A stretch of 64,000 nucleotides of DNA from Brevibacillus porteri (GTDB lineage Bacteria > Bacillota > Bacilli > Brevibacillales > Brevibacillaceae): NCBI RefSeq assembly GCF_003013475.1, contig NZ_PXZO01000011.1, positions 186,001 to 250,000 of the forward strand, in the 5' to 3' direction. Shown piece by piece: positions 23,297 through 33,111 of this stretch (position 1 is its first letter; the number at the start of each line of letters is the position of its first letter). A model generated the notes under the pieces. The model was not told the origin of the DNA, did not search any database, and saw nothing but the letters and a program-made list of their open reading frames with translations. The position numbers and the translations under genes were made by a program.

Positions 23297-24487
23297 GTGA
23301 AAAAGGATAGGCTTTGGACGAAAGAGTTCGTTATTGTTTCTTTCATCAATTTTCTTTTGACACTTATGTTTTTCTTACTAATGGTTACGATTGCTTCTTA
23401 TGCCAAAACAGAATTTCACGCCTCAACTAGTTCAGCAGGATTGGTTTCCAGTATCTTTATCATTGGTGCTTTGATTGGCCGATTACTCACCGGTAGAGCT
23501 ATTAGTCATATTGGTACGAAAAAAACGCTTTGGATTGGGTTAGGATTTTTTGCTGTCACCTCGTTGCTTTACTTTTTTGCTGTCCATATCAGCTTTTTAC
23601 TGGTAAATCGATTGCTGCAAGGGATTGCCGTTGGTATTGCCAGTACAGCAACAGGTACCATTATTGCTCAAATCTTGCCAGCGTCTCGCAAGGGTGAGGG
23701 GATTGGCTATTACAGTTTAAGTGCGATTTTAGCCACTGCGATTGGTCCTTTTCTCGGCATGATCTTATTGCGGCTTGAAAATGGTTTCACCTGGATCTTT
23801 ACGATGAATGTTGTGTTTTCCCTGATTTGTTTGATGTTTTATGCCATGGCAAAAATCAATGTTCCGCTTGCTTCCGCAAATGTGAAAGAGGAAGCAAAAG
23901 GTTCTCTGCTTTCGAAATTCATCGAGCTGAAAGCCTTGCCGATTTCATTCGTCGCCTTATTAATCGGCTTCAGCTATTCGGGTGTCTTGTCATTTCTATC
24001 GTTTTATGCGGAAGAAATTAATCTGTCCTCAGCTTCCAGTTATTTCTTCTTGGTGTATGCCATTGTCATTATCCTCTCGCGACCATTCTCAGGAAAGCTA
24101 ATGGACGCAAGAGGGGCGAACATCGTGACATACCCAAACCTGGTGATATTTGCGCTCGGGATGCTTCTCTTCAGTCAAACCTCAACTTCCTGGATGCTGC
24201 TGCTATCTGCTGCATTGATTGGAGTAGGCTTCGGTAACTTTAACTCCATTGCCCAAACCGTAGCTGTGAAGGTAACAGCTCCGCATCGCTTTGGATTAGC
24301 AACCTCTACTTACTACATTTTGTATGATCTAGGATTAGGAATCGGGCCCTATCTGCTCGGTTTTATCGTACCGCATACAGGATATCGTACGATTTTCGTC
24401 GGGATGGTTGTCTTCATTCTTTTCAGTATCCCGCTTTATTACTGGCTACACGGAAAACGAGATCGGGAATTGATGCGTGCTACCTAA
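23297..24487 (+). CDS. MFS efflux transporter (YwoG-like)
   Basis: This 396-residue, 12-helix major facilitator starts at GTG (MKKDRLWTKEFVIVSFINFLL). It has a motif-A-like loop between helices 2 and 3 (GRLLTGRAISHIGTKKT) and a motif-C region with GIGYYSLSAILATAIGPFLGMILL. It ends in a short basic tail. This pattern fits drug-type exporters such as B. subtilis YwoG. It sits 3 bases after a truncated MarR gene that would normally repress it, so it may now be expressed without control. The original promoter may be lost too, because sequence upstream of the MarR fragment belongs to another gene. Confidence 0.8.
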   Translation: MKKDRLWTKEFVIVSFINFLLTLMFFLLMVTIASYAKTEFHASTSSAGLVSSIFIIGALIGRLLTGRAISHIGTKKTLWIGLGFFAVTSLLYFFAVHISFLLVNRLLQGIAVGIASTATGTIIAQILPASRKGEGIGYYSLSAILATAIGPFLGMILLRLENGFTWIFTMNVVFSLICLMFYAMAKINVPLASANVKEEAKGSLLSKFIELKALPISFVALLIGFSYSGVLSFLSFYAEEINLSSASSYFFLVYAIVIILSRPFSGKLMDARGANIVTYPNLVIFALGMLLFSQTSTSWMLLLSAALIGVGFGNFNSIAQTVAVKVTAPHRFGLATSTYYILYDLGLGIGPYLLGFIVPHTGYRTIFVGMVVFILFSIPLYYWLHGKRDRELMRAT

Positions 24488-24534
24488 CTCATCCAAGTAA
24501 AAAAGGGGGAGTTTGGCCCCCTATAGAAGATATG

Positions 24535-24569
24535 CAGGCTGTCCTTAGTCGGTAGCCTGTTATCTTTTC
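24535..24569 (+). terminator. Terminator after the MFS gene
   Basis: CAGGCT (24535-24540) pairs with AGCCTG (24554-24559), followed by TTATCTTTT. The 24570-24746 stretch that follows shows no other clear feature. Confidence 0.55.
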
Positions 24570-24746
24570 CGCAGTCTTTTTGATACGCATGATTGTGGAA
24601 AGTTCGAGGGAAGTTTTAGTGAAAGTAGAAAAATGATAACGAACGGTTGAAAATCATAGTATACTTGTGGGTGGACATATTAATGGAAAAGTTTATGAAC
24701 AAACAGATCAACTTAGAACTCATAAAGGTTAGGAGTCAGCTAGAAA

Positions 24747-25895
24747 ATGATGGAGAAAGTACACTGGCGAGATATAAAGAAATACATAATGATCGCGACT
24801 TACACCGTATTGCTGTTTGCTGTGGTCTGGAATTTTCCTTCTGTAAAGTCATTTATCTATGAAATATTTGACTTATTAGATCCTGTGATTTATGGGATTG
24901 CCATTGCTTACATCTTGAACATTTTAATGAGATTTTATGAAGAAAGACTTTTCTCACCCCTTAACCGCGGTAACAATCGAATCTGGTTAAAAGTAAGACG
25001 TCCTTTTTCAATCCTGTTAACGCTGGCGACTGTCCTGGTATTTTTTACATTTCTCATGTGGTTTATTGTCCCTCAGCTTCTCACGAGTATTTCCATGCTC
25101 GCGGCAAGTATTCCGAATGACATGCAATCATTAAAGGCTTTCGTCGATGGTTTTGCAGAGAGATTTAACTTGTCCGGCGATTTATGGAATACACTTATGG
25201 AGAAGTGGAATGAAATTGTAAATAAGTTCGGCCATTTTTTCCTGACTTCCATCCCTGTATTACTGACGTATACGAAAATGTTTACTGTTAGCTTTATCGA
25301 TGTCATCATGGGGCTGATGTTGTCCGTCTATTTGCTCCTCTATAAGGAAAAGTTGACGCTCATTGCGAAAAAACTCGTTTATGCCTATTCGTCAAAAGCA
25401 AAGGCGGATCGGGCTGTAGAAATTGGACAAATCACCAATCGAGCATTTAGTGGATTTATCTCAGGTCAGCTAACAGAGGCTCTCATTCTTGGCGGGCTTT
25501 GTTTTGTGGGGATGTGGGCGTTTAACATGCCGTATGCACTGCTTGTGAGTGTGATCATTGGTGTAACGAGCATCATTCCGATTTTTGGTGCTTATATCGG
25601 GACGATTCCGAGTGCCTTTATTATTTTAATGATCGATCCAGTGAAGGCTATTTGGTTCCTTGTCTTTATTCTTGTCTTGCAGCAAATCGAAGGTAATTTT
25701 ATCTATCCAAGAGTGGTAGGTAATTCAATCGGATTGGATGGCTTATGGGTGATAGCAGCCTTATTGGTTGGGGGAGCATTGTTCGGGCTGATGGGAATGC
25801 TGCTAGGAATCCCTGCCTTTGCCGTCGTATATACCCTCGTCAGAAGCACGACAAATAAGCGACTGAAGGACAAGAATATTATCCTGAAAGAATAG
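24747..25895 (+). CDS. AI-2E family membrane protein
   Basis: This 382-residue polytopic protein belongs to the AI-2E (TqsA/YdiK/YtvI) family. Hydrophobic helices lie near residues 12-30, 35-55, 70-95, 155-185 and a cluster from 210 to 370. The C-terminal half carries the conserved GVTSIIPIFGAYIGTIPS and ILVLQQIEGNFIYPRVVGNSIGLDGLWVI segments that define the family. Members transport varied substrates (Na+/Li+-H+ exchange, possibly autoinducer export), so no substrate is assigned. An AGGAG about 13 bases upstream and two adjacent ATGs leave a one-codon ambiguity (24747 or 24750). It ends in a strong terminator that insulates it from the tyc operon. Confidence 0.85.
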   Translation: MMEKVHWRDIKKYIMIATYTVLLFAVVWNFPSVKSFIYEIFDLLDPVIYGIAIAYILNILMRFYEERLFSPLNRGNNRIWLKVRRPFSILLTLATVLVFFTFLMWFIVPQLLTSISMLAASIPNDMQSLKAFVDGFAERFNLSGDLWNTLMEKWNEIVNKFGHFFLTSIPVLLTYTKMFTVSFIDVIMGLMLSVYLLLYKEKLTLIAKKLVYAYSSKAKADRAVEIGQITNRAFSGFISGQLTEALILGGLCFVGMWAFNMPYALLVSVIIGVTSIIPIFGAYIGTIPSAFIILMIDPVKAIWFLVFILVLQQIEGNFIYPRVVGNSIGLDGLWVIAALLVGGALFGLMGMLLGIPAFAVVYTLVRSTTNKRLKDKNIILKE

Positions 25896-25937
25896 GTGTC
25901 CACCGTTTCGATTCCTCAATGATATCGTAAATCTAAA

Positions 25938-25980
25938 GGCTCACACTTTCGAATGAAACCAGAAAGTGTGAGCCTTTTTT
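25938..25980 (+). terminator. Strong terminator ahead of the tyc region
   Basis: GGCTCACACTTTC (25938-25950) and GAAAGTGTGAGCC (25962-25974) pair over 13 bp, then T6. Confidence 0.95.
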
Positions 25981-26603
25981 GCAGGGATTGAAGAGTGGTT
26001 TGGGTAAAAAGTAGCACGATTAACAAAAAATACCTAATTTTTAACTGATTTCCAAAACACTCTCTGTTATAATGAATAACAGTTTCTCAAACAGGTGCAT
26101 ATGAATACGTTATTCTGCTGGATTGTAAGGAGGTGTGCAGGCCAGCACATTAGTTTTCAGGTAATGTATTTTTCCCATTCGAAATGGTCAGGATTCATGT
26201 CCTGAATCCATTAGGCTAGAGTACCAGCGCACATGTTTCGACCAAAAAGTGGAAAGTGACTTTTGTCCTGAAAACCGCTTTGAGCAAACAGGGAATTATC
26301 CCCATTGTGAAAAAATGTAAAATCGAGGAGAATTTGTAGGTGAAAATTGGTTCATGACCATAGTAATATAGAAATGGTTAATACTTACAAAAAAGATACA
26401 AAAACCCACATATTTTGTTACATTGGGCCATTATATTAAATGGTGTTGATGAGGGAGTTTTCTATGTGATCCATTCGTCACTGAGACTTCATCTTCAGAT
26501 TTAGCGGACCATTTCCTTGCAGTTTCGTTTACCTGTTTGGCCATCACATTGTATTGTCACACTTCATGATAGACAAAAGTTTGCCAATTATCGGAGGGGA
26601 CAC
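25981..26603 (+). promoter_or_regulatory. tycA upstream region with extended -10 promoter and long structured leader
   Basis: An extended -10 element TGTTATAAT at 26065-26073 lacks a good -35. It would give a leader of about 525 bases before tycA. In the leader, GTTTTCAGG (26153-26161) is complementary to CCTGAAAAC (26267-26275). Inside that, TCAGGA-TTCATG-TCCTGA forms a hairpin near 26190-26208. An orphan AAGGAGG (26137-26143) has no start codon at usable distance. The DNA is AT-rich, fitting the known AbrB repression of tycA in B. brevis, but individual AbrB sites cannot be recognised by eye. No gene is seen here. Confidence 0.45.
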
Positions 26604-29600
26604 ATGTTGGGAAATCATACCAATCTCATCGACTTGGAGCGGGAAAAAGAACAGGTAGCCTTGTTTAATGATACAAAGGCTGAATATCCACAGGATAAGT
26701 CGATTCATCAGTTGTTCGAGGAACAGGCAGAAGCTGTGCCACACCGAGTTGCCATCGTTTATGAAAATGAGCGATTAACTTACCAGGAGCTCAACAGGAA
26801 GGCTAACCAATTAGCAAGAGCACTGATCGAAAAAGGGATAAAAACAGATAGCATCGTCGGTGTGATGATGGAGAAATCCATTGAAAATGTGATAGCTATT
26901 CTGGCCATCCTCAAGGCTGGCGGAGCGTATGTTCCCATCGATATCGAATATCCCCGAGATCGGATTCAATATATCCTGCAAGACAGTCAAACCAAAATCG
27001 TCATCACCCAGAAAAACGTCAGTAACCTTGTTTATGACGTCGGATACCGTGGTCCTGTAGTCGTAATCGAGGAAGAACAGCTGGATTCTCGCTCGGATTC
27101 CAATCTTCACTTGCCAAGCAAACCTACTGATATGGCGTATGTCATCTATACTTCAGGAACAACCGGCAAGCCGAAAGGAACCATGCTGGAGCATAAAGGG
27201 ATCGCTAATTTGCAATCATTCTTTCAAAATACGTTTGGTGTAACACCTGCAGACAGGATTGGACAGTTTGCCAGCATGTCTTTTGACGCATCGGTATGGG
27301 AAATGTTCATGGCTTTACTAACCGGTGCCAGCCTCTACATCCTTTCCAAACAGACGATTCATGATTTCATCAGTTTTGAAAACTATTTGAATAAAAATGA
27401 ATTGACCATCATCACGTTGCCACCCACTTATTTGACTCACCTCAACCCAGATCATTTTACATCACTTCGCATCATGATTACGGCAGGTTCAGCTGCTAAC
27501 TTCCCTTTAGTAAATAGATGGAAAAATAAAGTTAGGTACGTGAATGCATACGGACCAACGGAAACAAGCATTTGCGCGACCATATGGGAAGCACCTTCCA
27601 ATGTGCTCCTCAACCAAACGATCCCAATCGGTAAACCGATTCAAAATACGTACGCTTATATTGTCAATGAAGAGCTACAATTGCAGCCAATTGGCAGTGA
27701 AGGCGAATTATGCATAGGTGGAGTAGGCTTAGCCAGAGGATACTGGAATCGTCCAGATTTGACCGCCGAAAAATTTGTAGATAATCCGTTTGTTCCAGGA
27801 GAGAAGATGTATAGGACAGGTGACCTGGCCAAATGGCTGCCGAATGGAGAAATCGAGTTTCTCGGCAGAATCGACCATCAGGTGAAAATCAGGGGTCATC
27901 GGATTGAGTTGGGAGAAATCGAGTCCGTTTTGCTGAAACATGAACAAATAAAAGAGGCAGTGGTAATCGCTAGGGAAGACCAACACGATCAACCCTATTT
28001 GTGCGCTTACTATATTTCGCAACTGGAAGTAACTCCTGCGCAGATCAGAGAATTTGCCGCTCAAAAGCTACCTGCGTACATGCTTCCTTCTTATTTCGTG
28101 AAGCTGGATAAAATGCCGCTCACGCCGAATGACAAAATTGATCGCAAAGCATTGCCAGAACCTGATGTTACTGCTGAGACAAATCCTGCTTACGAACCTC
28201 CCAGAAATCAGACAGAATCGATTCTCGCAACCGTTTGGCAAGAGGTATTGGGAATCGAGAAAATTGGAATTCGCGATAATTTTTACTCACTTGGTGGGGA
28301 TTCCATTCAAGCGATCCAGGTCGCTGCTCGTTTGCATGCCTATCAACTAAAACTAGACACGAAAGATTTGCTGAATTACCCGACAATTTCGCAGGTTGCT
28401 CTCTATGTCAAAAGTACGACGAGGAGAAGCGAGCAGGGAATCATCGAAGGCCCTGTTACCTTAACGCCCATTCAACAATGGTTCTTTGAAAAGAACTTTA
28501 CAAATATGTTTCATTGGAATCAATCGTATGTGTTGTATCGTGAACAGGGATTTGAGCCTGAAGCCATCCGTAAGGCCTTAGATAAAATCCTTTCGCATCA
28601 TGACGCGCTACGCATGGTCTATCGGAACGAGAATGGGAGAATCATTCAACAGAATCGAGGATTGGGTAGCAAATTATACGATTTCCTTCAATATGATCTG
28701 ACCTCGCATTCGGATGTCCAGCAAGCAATCGAAGAAGAGACGAAACGCTTGCATAGCAGCATGAATTTAGAAGAGGGACAGTTGGTAAAGGCAGCGCTGT
28801 TTCATACGCTCCAAGGCGATCATTTGTTTTTGGCCATCCATCATTTAGTCGTGGATGGAATCTCTTGGCGTATTCTGTTTGAGGATCTAGCAACTGCCTA
28901 CAGTCAAGTTCTAGCAGGAAAAGAAATCGTTCTCCCAGAAAAAACGGATTCTTTTAAAAATTGGGCAGTATGGCTGAACGAGTATGCAAATAGTGATGAG
29001 TTGGTGAGAGAAATCCCGTATTGGGAGAATCTTGAATCAGAAGCTAGGCATGCTTCCCTTCCGAAAGACTATGAAACGAAGGGATGCAAACAGAAGAGTA
29101 TCCGCAACATACAGATCGGATTGCTAGCAGAGGAAACCGAACAATTGTTGAAGCAGGCCAATTCTGCTTATCAAACAGAAATTAATGATTTGTTACTGGC
29201 AGCATTGGGGCTGGCTGTTGCAGAGTGGAGCAAGCTTGACCAAATCGTGATTAATCTGGAAGGGCACGGTCGCGAGGATGTGATCGAACACGCTAACGTG
29301 ACAAGAACAATCGGATGGTTTACGTCCCAATATCCAGTTTTACTAGATTTGAGTCAAATGAATCACTTACCTGAACATATCAAATGCACGAAAGAAAACT
29401 TGAGGAAGATCCCCAATAAAGGCATTGGCTATGAAATTTTAAAATATATGACAGAACCGGAAAAACGACGTTCCTTGTCCTATTCCTTGTATCCCGAAGT
29501 GACGTTTAACTACTTGGGTCAATTTGACTCAGGCCTTAACAACGAATTGTTTACTCGTTCTCCGTATAGTTCAGGTAACTCGCTCGGTGCTGATGGAAAG

Positions 29601-29882
29601 AACAATCTGAGTCCCGATTCCGAGATTTATACCGCCTTGAATATTACAGGAAGAATGGAAGGTGGAGAGCTTCTCATCACGTTTACTTACAGCGAGGAGC
29701 AGTTTAGAGAAGAGTCCATTCATCAACTGAGTGAGAACTATCGAAAACATCTCCGGGCGATCATCACTCATTGCTCGCAGAAAAAAGAAGTCGAACGGAC
29801 TCCCAGTGACTTTAGTATGAAAGGACTTCAAATGGAAGAAATGGACGACATCTTTGAATTACTTGCCAATACACTTAACTAA
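26604..29882 (+). CDS. tycA: Tyrocidine synthetase A (A-T-E, D-Phe initiation module)
   Basis: This 1092-residue NRPS starter module activates L-Phe as the adenylate, tethers it to a 4'-phosphopantetheine arm and epimerises it to D-Phe. Adenylation domain: about residues 25-520, with [14 protein letters not shown] (A3), NAYGPTE (A5) and [14 protein letters not shown] (A10 Lys). Pocket residues read D-A-W-T-I-A-A-I-C-K, the Phe code. Carrier domain: LGGDSIQAI with Ser567; GGDS rather than GGHS is usual before epimerases. Epimerisation domain: about 600-1050, with [13 protein letters not shown]. The C-terminal about 25 residues ([20 protein letters not shown]) form the donor COM region docking with TycB. 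ATG 26604 has GGAGGGGA 5 bases upstream; reference TycA is about 1088 residues. There is no condensation domain, as expected for a starter. Confidence 0.97.
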   Translation: MLGNHTNLIDLEREKEQVALFNDTKAEYPQDKSIHQLFEEQAEAVPHRVAIVYENERLTYQELNRKANQLARALIEKGIKTDSIVGVMMEKSIENVIAILAILKAGGAYVPIDIEYPRDRIQYILQDSQTKIVITQKNVSNLVYDVGYRGPVVVIEEEQLDSRSDSNLHLPSKPTDMAYVIYTSGTTGKPKGTMLEHKGIANLQSFFQNTFGVTPADRIGQFASMSFDASVWEMFMALLTGASLYILSKQTIHDFISFENYLNKNELTIITLPPTYLTHLNPDHFTSLRIMITAGSAANFPLVNRWKNKVRYVNAYGPTETSICATIWEAPSNVLLNQTIPIGKPIQNTYAYIVNEELQLQPIGSEGELCIGGVGLARGYWNRPDLTAEKFVDNPFVPGEKMYRTGDLAKWLPNGEIEFLGRIDHQVKIRGHRIELGEIESVLLKHEQIKEAVVIAREDQHDQPYLCAYYISQLEVTPAQIREFAAQKLPAYMLPSYFVKLDKMPLTPNDKIDRKALPEPDVTAETNPAYEPPRNQTESILATVWQEVLGIEKIGIRDNFYSLGGDSIQAIQVAARLHAYQLKLDTKDLLNYPTISQVALYVKSTTRRSEQGIIEGPVTLTPIQQWFFEKNFTNMFHWNQSYVLYREQGFEPEAIRKALDKILSHHDALRMVYRNENGRIIQQNRGLGSKLYDFLQYDLTSHSDVQQAIEEETKRLHSSMNLEEGQLVKAALFHTLQGDHLFLAIHHLVVDGISWRILFEDLATAYSQVLAGKEIVLPEKTDSFKNWAVWLNEYANSDELVREIPYWENLESEARHASLPKDYETKGCKQKSIRNIQIGLLAEETEQLLKQANSAYQTEINDLLLAALGLAVAEWSKLDQIVINLEGHGREDVIEHANVTRTIGWFTSQYPVLLDLSQMNHLPEHIKCTKENLRKIPNKGIGYEILKYMTEPEKRRSLSYSLYPEVTFNYLGQFDSGLNNELFTRSPYSSGNSLGADGKNNLSPDSEIYTALNITGRMEGGELLITFTYSEEQFREESIHQLSENYRKHLRAIITHCSQKKEVERTPSDFSMKGLQMEEMDDIFELLANTLN

Positions 29883-29921
29883 ATAAGCGCTCGCTAATAT
29901 TTCGTGGGCATAAACATGTTC

Positions 29922-29949
29922 TTGACTTACATTATTATGAAAATATGAC
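29922..29949 (+). promoter_or_regulatory. Possible internal promoter before tycB
   Basis: TTGACT (29922-29927), 16-base spacer, TATGAC (29944-29949), in the 94-base tycA-tycB gap. It could add transcription of the two giant genes, but one match in AT-rich DNA is weak evidence. Confidence 0.3.
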
Positions 29950-29976
29950 AAATACAGTTGATATCGAGGTGCCGGA

Positions 29977-32900
29977 ATGAGTGTTTTTAGCAAAGAACAA
30001 GTACAAGATATGTATTTATTGACGCCCATGCAAGAGGGAATGTTATTTCACGCCTTGCTAGATGAAGAACATAACTCTCATCTTGTACAGATGTCCATTT
30101 CGATTCAGGGCGATCTTGATGTTGGTTTGTTTACCAATAGCTTGCATGTGCTGGTAGAGAGATATGATGTGTTTCGCACGCTGTTTCTCTATGAAAAAAT
30201 AAAGCAGCCTTTGCAGGTTGTCTTGAAGGAACGGCCCATTCCCATCCTATTTTGCGATTTAACTGCATACGACGAGCAAGAAAAGCAGCATCGCTACACA
30301 CAATACAAAAGGAATGACCAAGAGAAAACCTTTCATCTGGCGAAAGATTCGTTGATGAGAGTGGCTATTTTCCAAATGACGGAGAGCGAATACCAAATCA
30401 TCTGGAGCTTTCATCACATACTCATGGATGGTTGGTGCTTTAGCATTATTTTTGATGACTTACTTTCCGCCTATTTATCTTTAAAGAACGGGGCTCCGAT
30501 TGCCCTTGATCCGGTGCAGCCATACAGCCAATTTATTCGTTGGCTGGAAAAGCAAGATAAAGAGGCTGCTCTCGCATATTGGAGAGACTATCTGGGACAA
30601 TTTGAACAGCAAACTTCCTTGCCGAAGTTTGGGAAGCCTTCTAGCAATGCCTTTCTACCTGCACAATATCGTTTTGTGCTGGACAGCATGCTGACGCAGC
30701 AGCTTTCTGCGATCGCAAGTCAAAATCAAGTGACATTGCCGACTGTGATTCAAACCTTATGGGGGATTCTCCTCCAATCCTATAACGCTACGAATGATGT
30801 GCTATTCGGCTCTGTTGTATCCGGGCGACCAACTGAAATCGTCGGAATCGACAAAATGGTTGGGTTGTTCATCAATACCATTCCATTCCGCATTCAAGCG
30901 AAAAACGATCAAACCTTTGCCGACTTGATACAGGCTGTGCACCAAAGAACACTGCAATCCCAGTCATATGAGCATGTGCCTTTGTACGATATTCAAAACG
31001 ATTCCGTATTGAAGCAAGATTTGATCGATCACCTGATGGTCATCGAAAACTATCCGTTGGTTGAGGCCTTGCAGAAAAAGGCCTCGACACAGCAAGTAGG
31101 CTTTACTATTTCTGATGTCGAGATGTTTGAGCCTACCAATTATGACATGACTGTCATGGTAATGCCCAAAGAAGAGATTGCGATGAGGTTTGATTATAAT
31201 GCTGCTGTTTTCGATGAAGCCTTTATCCAAAAAATGGCTGGACATCTCAAACAGATTGCGGCTTGCGTGGCAAACAATCCGAAGGTCACGCTTCAACAGG
31301 TTACCTTGCTGACAGAAGCTGAAAAACAACAGCTAATGGACAGAAACTTCGATACTTCAGCGGCATATCCAGCAAAAACCATGCACGAGCTCTTTATGGA
31401 ACAGGTGGAAAGGACACCCGATCAGGTTGCTGTCATATTCGGAGAACAGCAGTTGACGTATCGGGAGCTAGATGAAAAGTCCAATCAGCTCGCCAGATTT
31501 TTGAGAGGAAAAGGGATTGCTGCAGACAGTCTGGTTGGTACGATGATGGATCGCTCCATCGAGATGATTGTAGGAATTCTTGGGGTTTTGAAAGCCGGTG
31601 GTGCGTTTGTACCGATTGATCCAGAACTGCCAGAAGAACGAATTGCCTACATGCTCGAGCATAGCGGGATTCAATTGGTAGTGACCCAGCATCATCTACT
31701 AGAGAAAGTCACTACTTCTACTGAAAAAATAGATATCAGCGCTCCAGCCATCTGGGAAGAGAGCAGTGCATCAGTCGAAACGATCAATCATCCAGATGAC
31801 TTGTTTTATATTATCTACACTTCAGGAACGACAGGGAAACCAAAAGGCGTCATGCTTGAGCATAAAAACATGGCAAATCTGATGCATTTTACGTTTACCA
31901 AGACCAACATCGATTTTCATGAAAAAGTATTGCAGTATACCACATGCAGCTTTGATGTTTGCTACCAGGAGATTTTCTCCACGCTGCTTTCCGGGGGACA
32001 GCTCTATCTCATCACGAATGAGATGAGACGTCATGTAGAAAAACTGTTTGCCTTTATCCAGGAAAAACAGATCAGCATTTTGTCCCTCCCTGTATCCTTC
32101 TTGAAATTTATCTTTAACGAAAAAGATTATGCGCAAAGCTTCCCGCGTTGCGTCAAGCACATTATCACAGCCGGGGAACAGCTCGTCGTCACTCATGAGC
32201 TACAGAAATATCTGCGGAACCATCACGTATTTTTACACAATCATTACGGGCCGTCGGAGACACATGTGGTAACCACCTACACGATGGACCCAAGCATGAA
32301 TATTCCAGAGCTGCCACCAATCGGAAAACCGATCAGTAACACAGGCATTTATATCCTGGATGAAAAGCTGCAGATGAAACCAGACGGCATTGTTGGGGAA
32401 CTGTATATCTCTGGTGCGAACGTAGGGCGAGGGTATTTGCACAATCCAGAGCTAACTGCGGAGAAGTTTCTCGAGAACCCGTATCAATCAGGAGAAAGAA
32501 TGTATCGAACGGGTGACCTCGCTCGTTGGCTGCCAGATGGCAATATCGAGTTTTTAGGGCGAATCGACCATCAGGTAAAAATCAGGGGTCATCGTATCGA
32601 GCTGGGAGAGATTGAATCGCACTTGCTCAACCACGCTTTGATTAAGGAAGCCGTGGTCATCGATAGAACGGATGAGACAGGCGGAAAGTATTTGTGCGCC
32701 TATGTCGTTTTGACAGACGAAGTCAGTAACGAGGAGCTGCGTGCTTACTTATCACGAACGCTGCCAGAGTATATGATCCCTTCCTTCTTTATGAACTTGG
32801 AGCGGATTCCGGTCACACCTAATGGAAAAACAGACAGAAGAGCCTTGCCCGTACCTGAGGGGAATGCTTTTACGGGAGCGGATTACCTCGCTCCGACAAC

Positions 32901-33111
32901 CGAACTGGAACAGAAAATGGCAGCCATATGGGAAAACGTACTCGGCGTGTCCCCGATTGGCATTCAGGACAATTTTTTTACACTCGGGGGTCATTCGCTA
33001 AAGGCGATTCATCTCATTTCCCGGATGCAAAAAGACTGCCAAGCAGATGTTCCGCTTCGCGTGTTGTTTGATAGACCAACCATTCAAGAAATCGCCAAGT
33101 ATGTGGAAGGT
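29977..33111 (+). other. TycB module 1: C-A(Pro)-T
   Basis: Accepts D-Phe from TycA and condenses it with proline. Pocket residues D-V-Q-S-I-A-H-V-V plus Lys are read from CSFDVCYQE, LSLPVSF, HIITAGEQ and HNHYGPSETHVV. This is the proline code of gramicidin/tyrocidine synthetases. The upstream residue is D, so this C domain should be of the D-to-L type. Confidence 0.93.

Noticed and set aside
22900..23349. 149-residue minus-strand frame overlapping the MFS start
   Set aside because: It crosses the MarR remnant and the start of the MFS gene in an unrelated frame; composition is random-like and the overlapping fragments explain the region better.
24505..24522. GGGGG-AGTTTGG-CCCCC hairpin after the MFS gene
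   Set aside because: Only five pairs and no T tract; the hairpin at 24535 is the better terminator.
26137..26160. Leader peptide behind the AAGGAGG at 26137
   Set aside because: No ATG, GTG or TTG lies at a usable distance; the nearest GTG overlaps the site and gives six codons.
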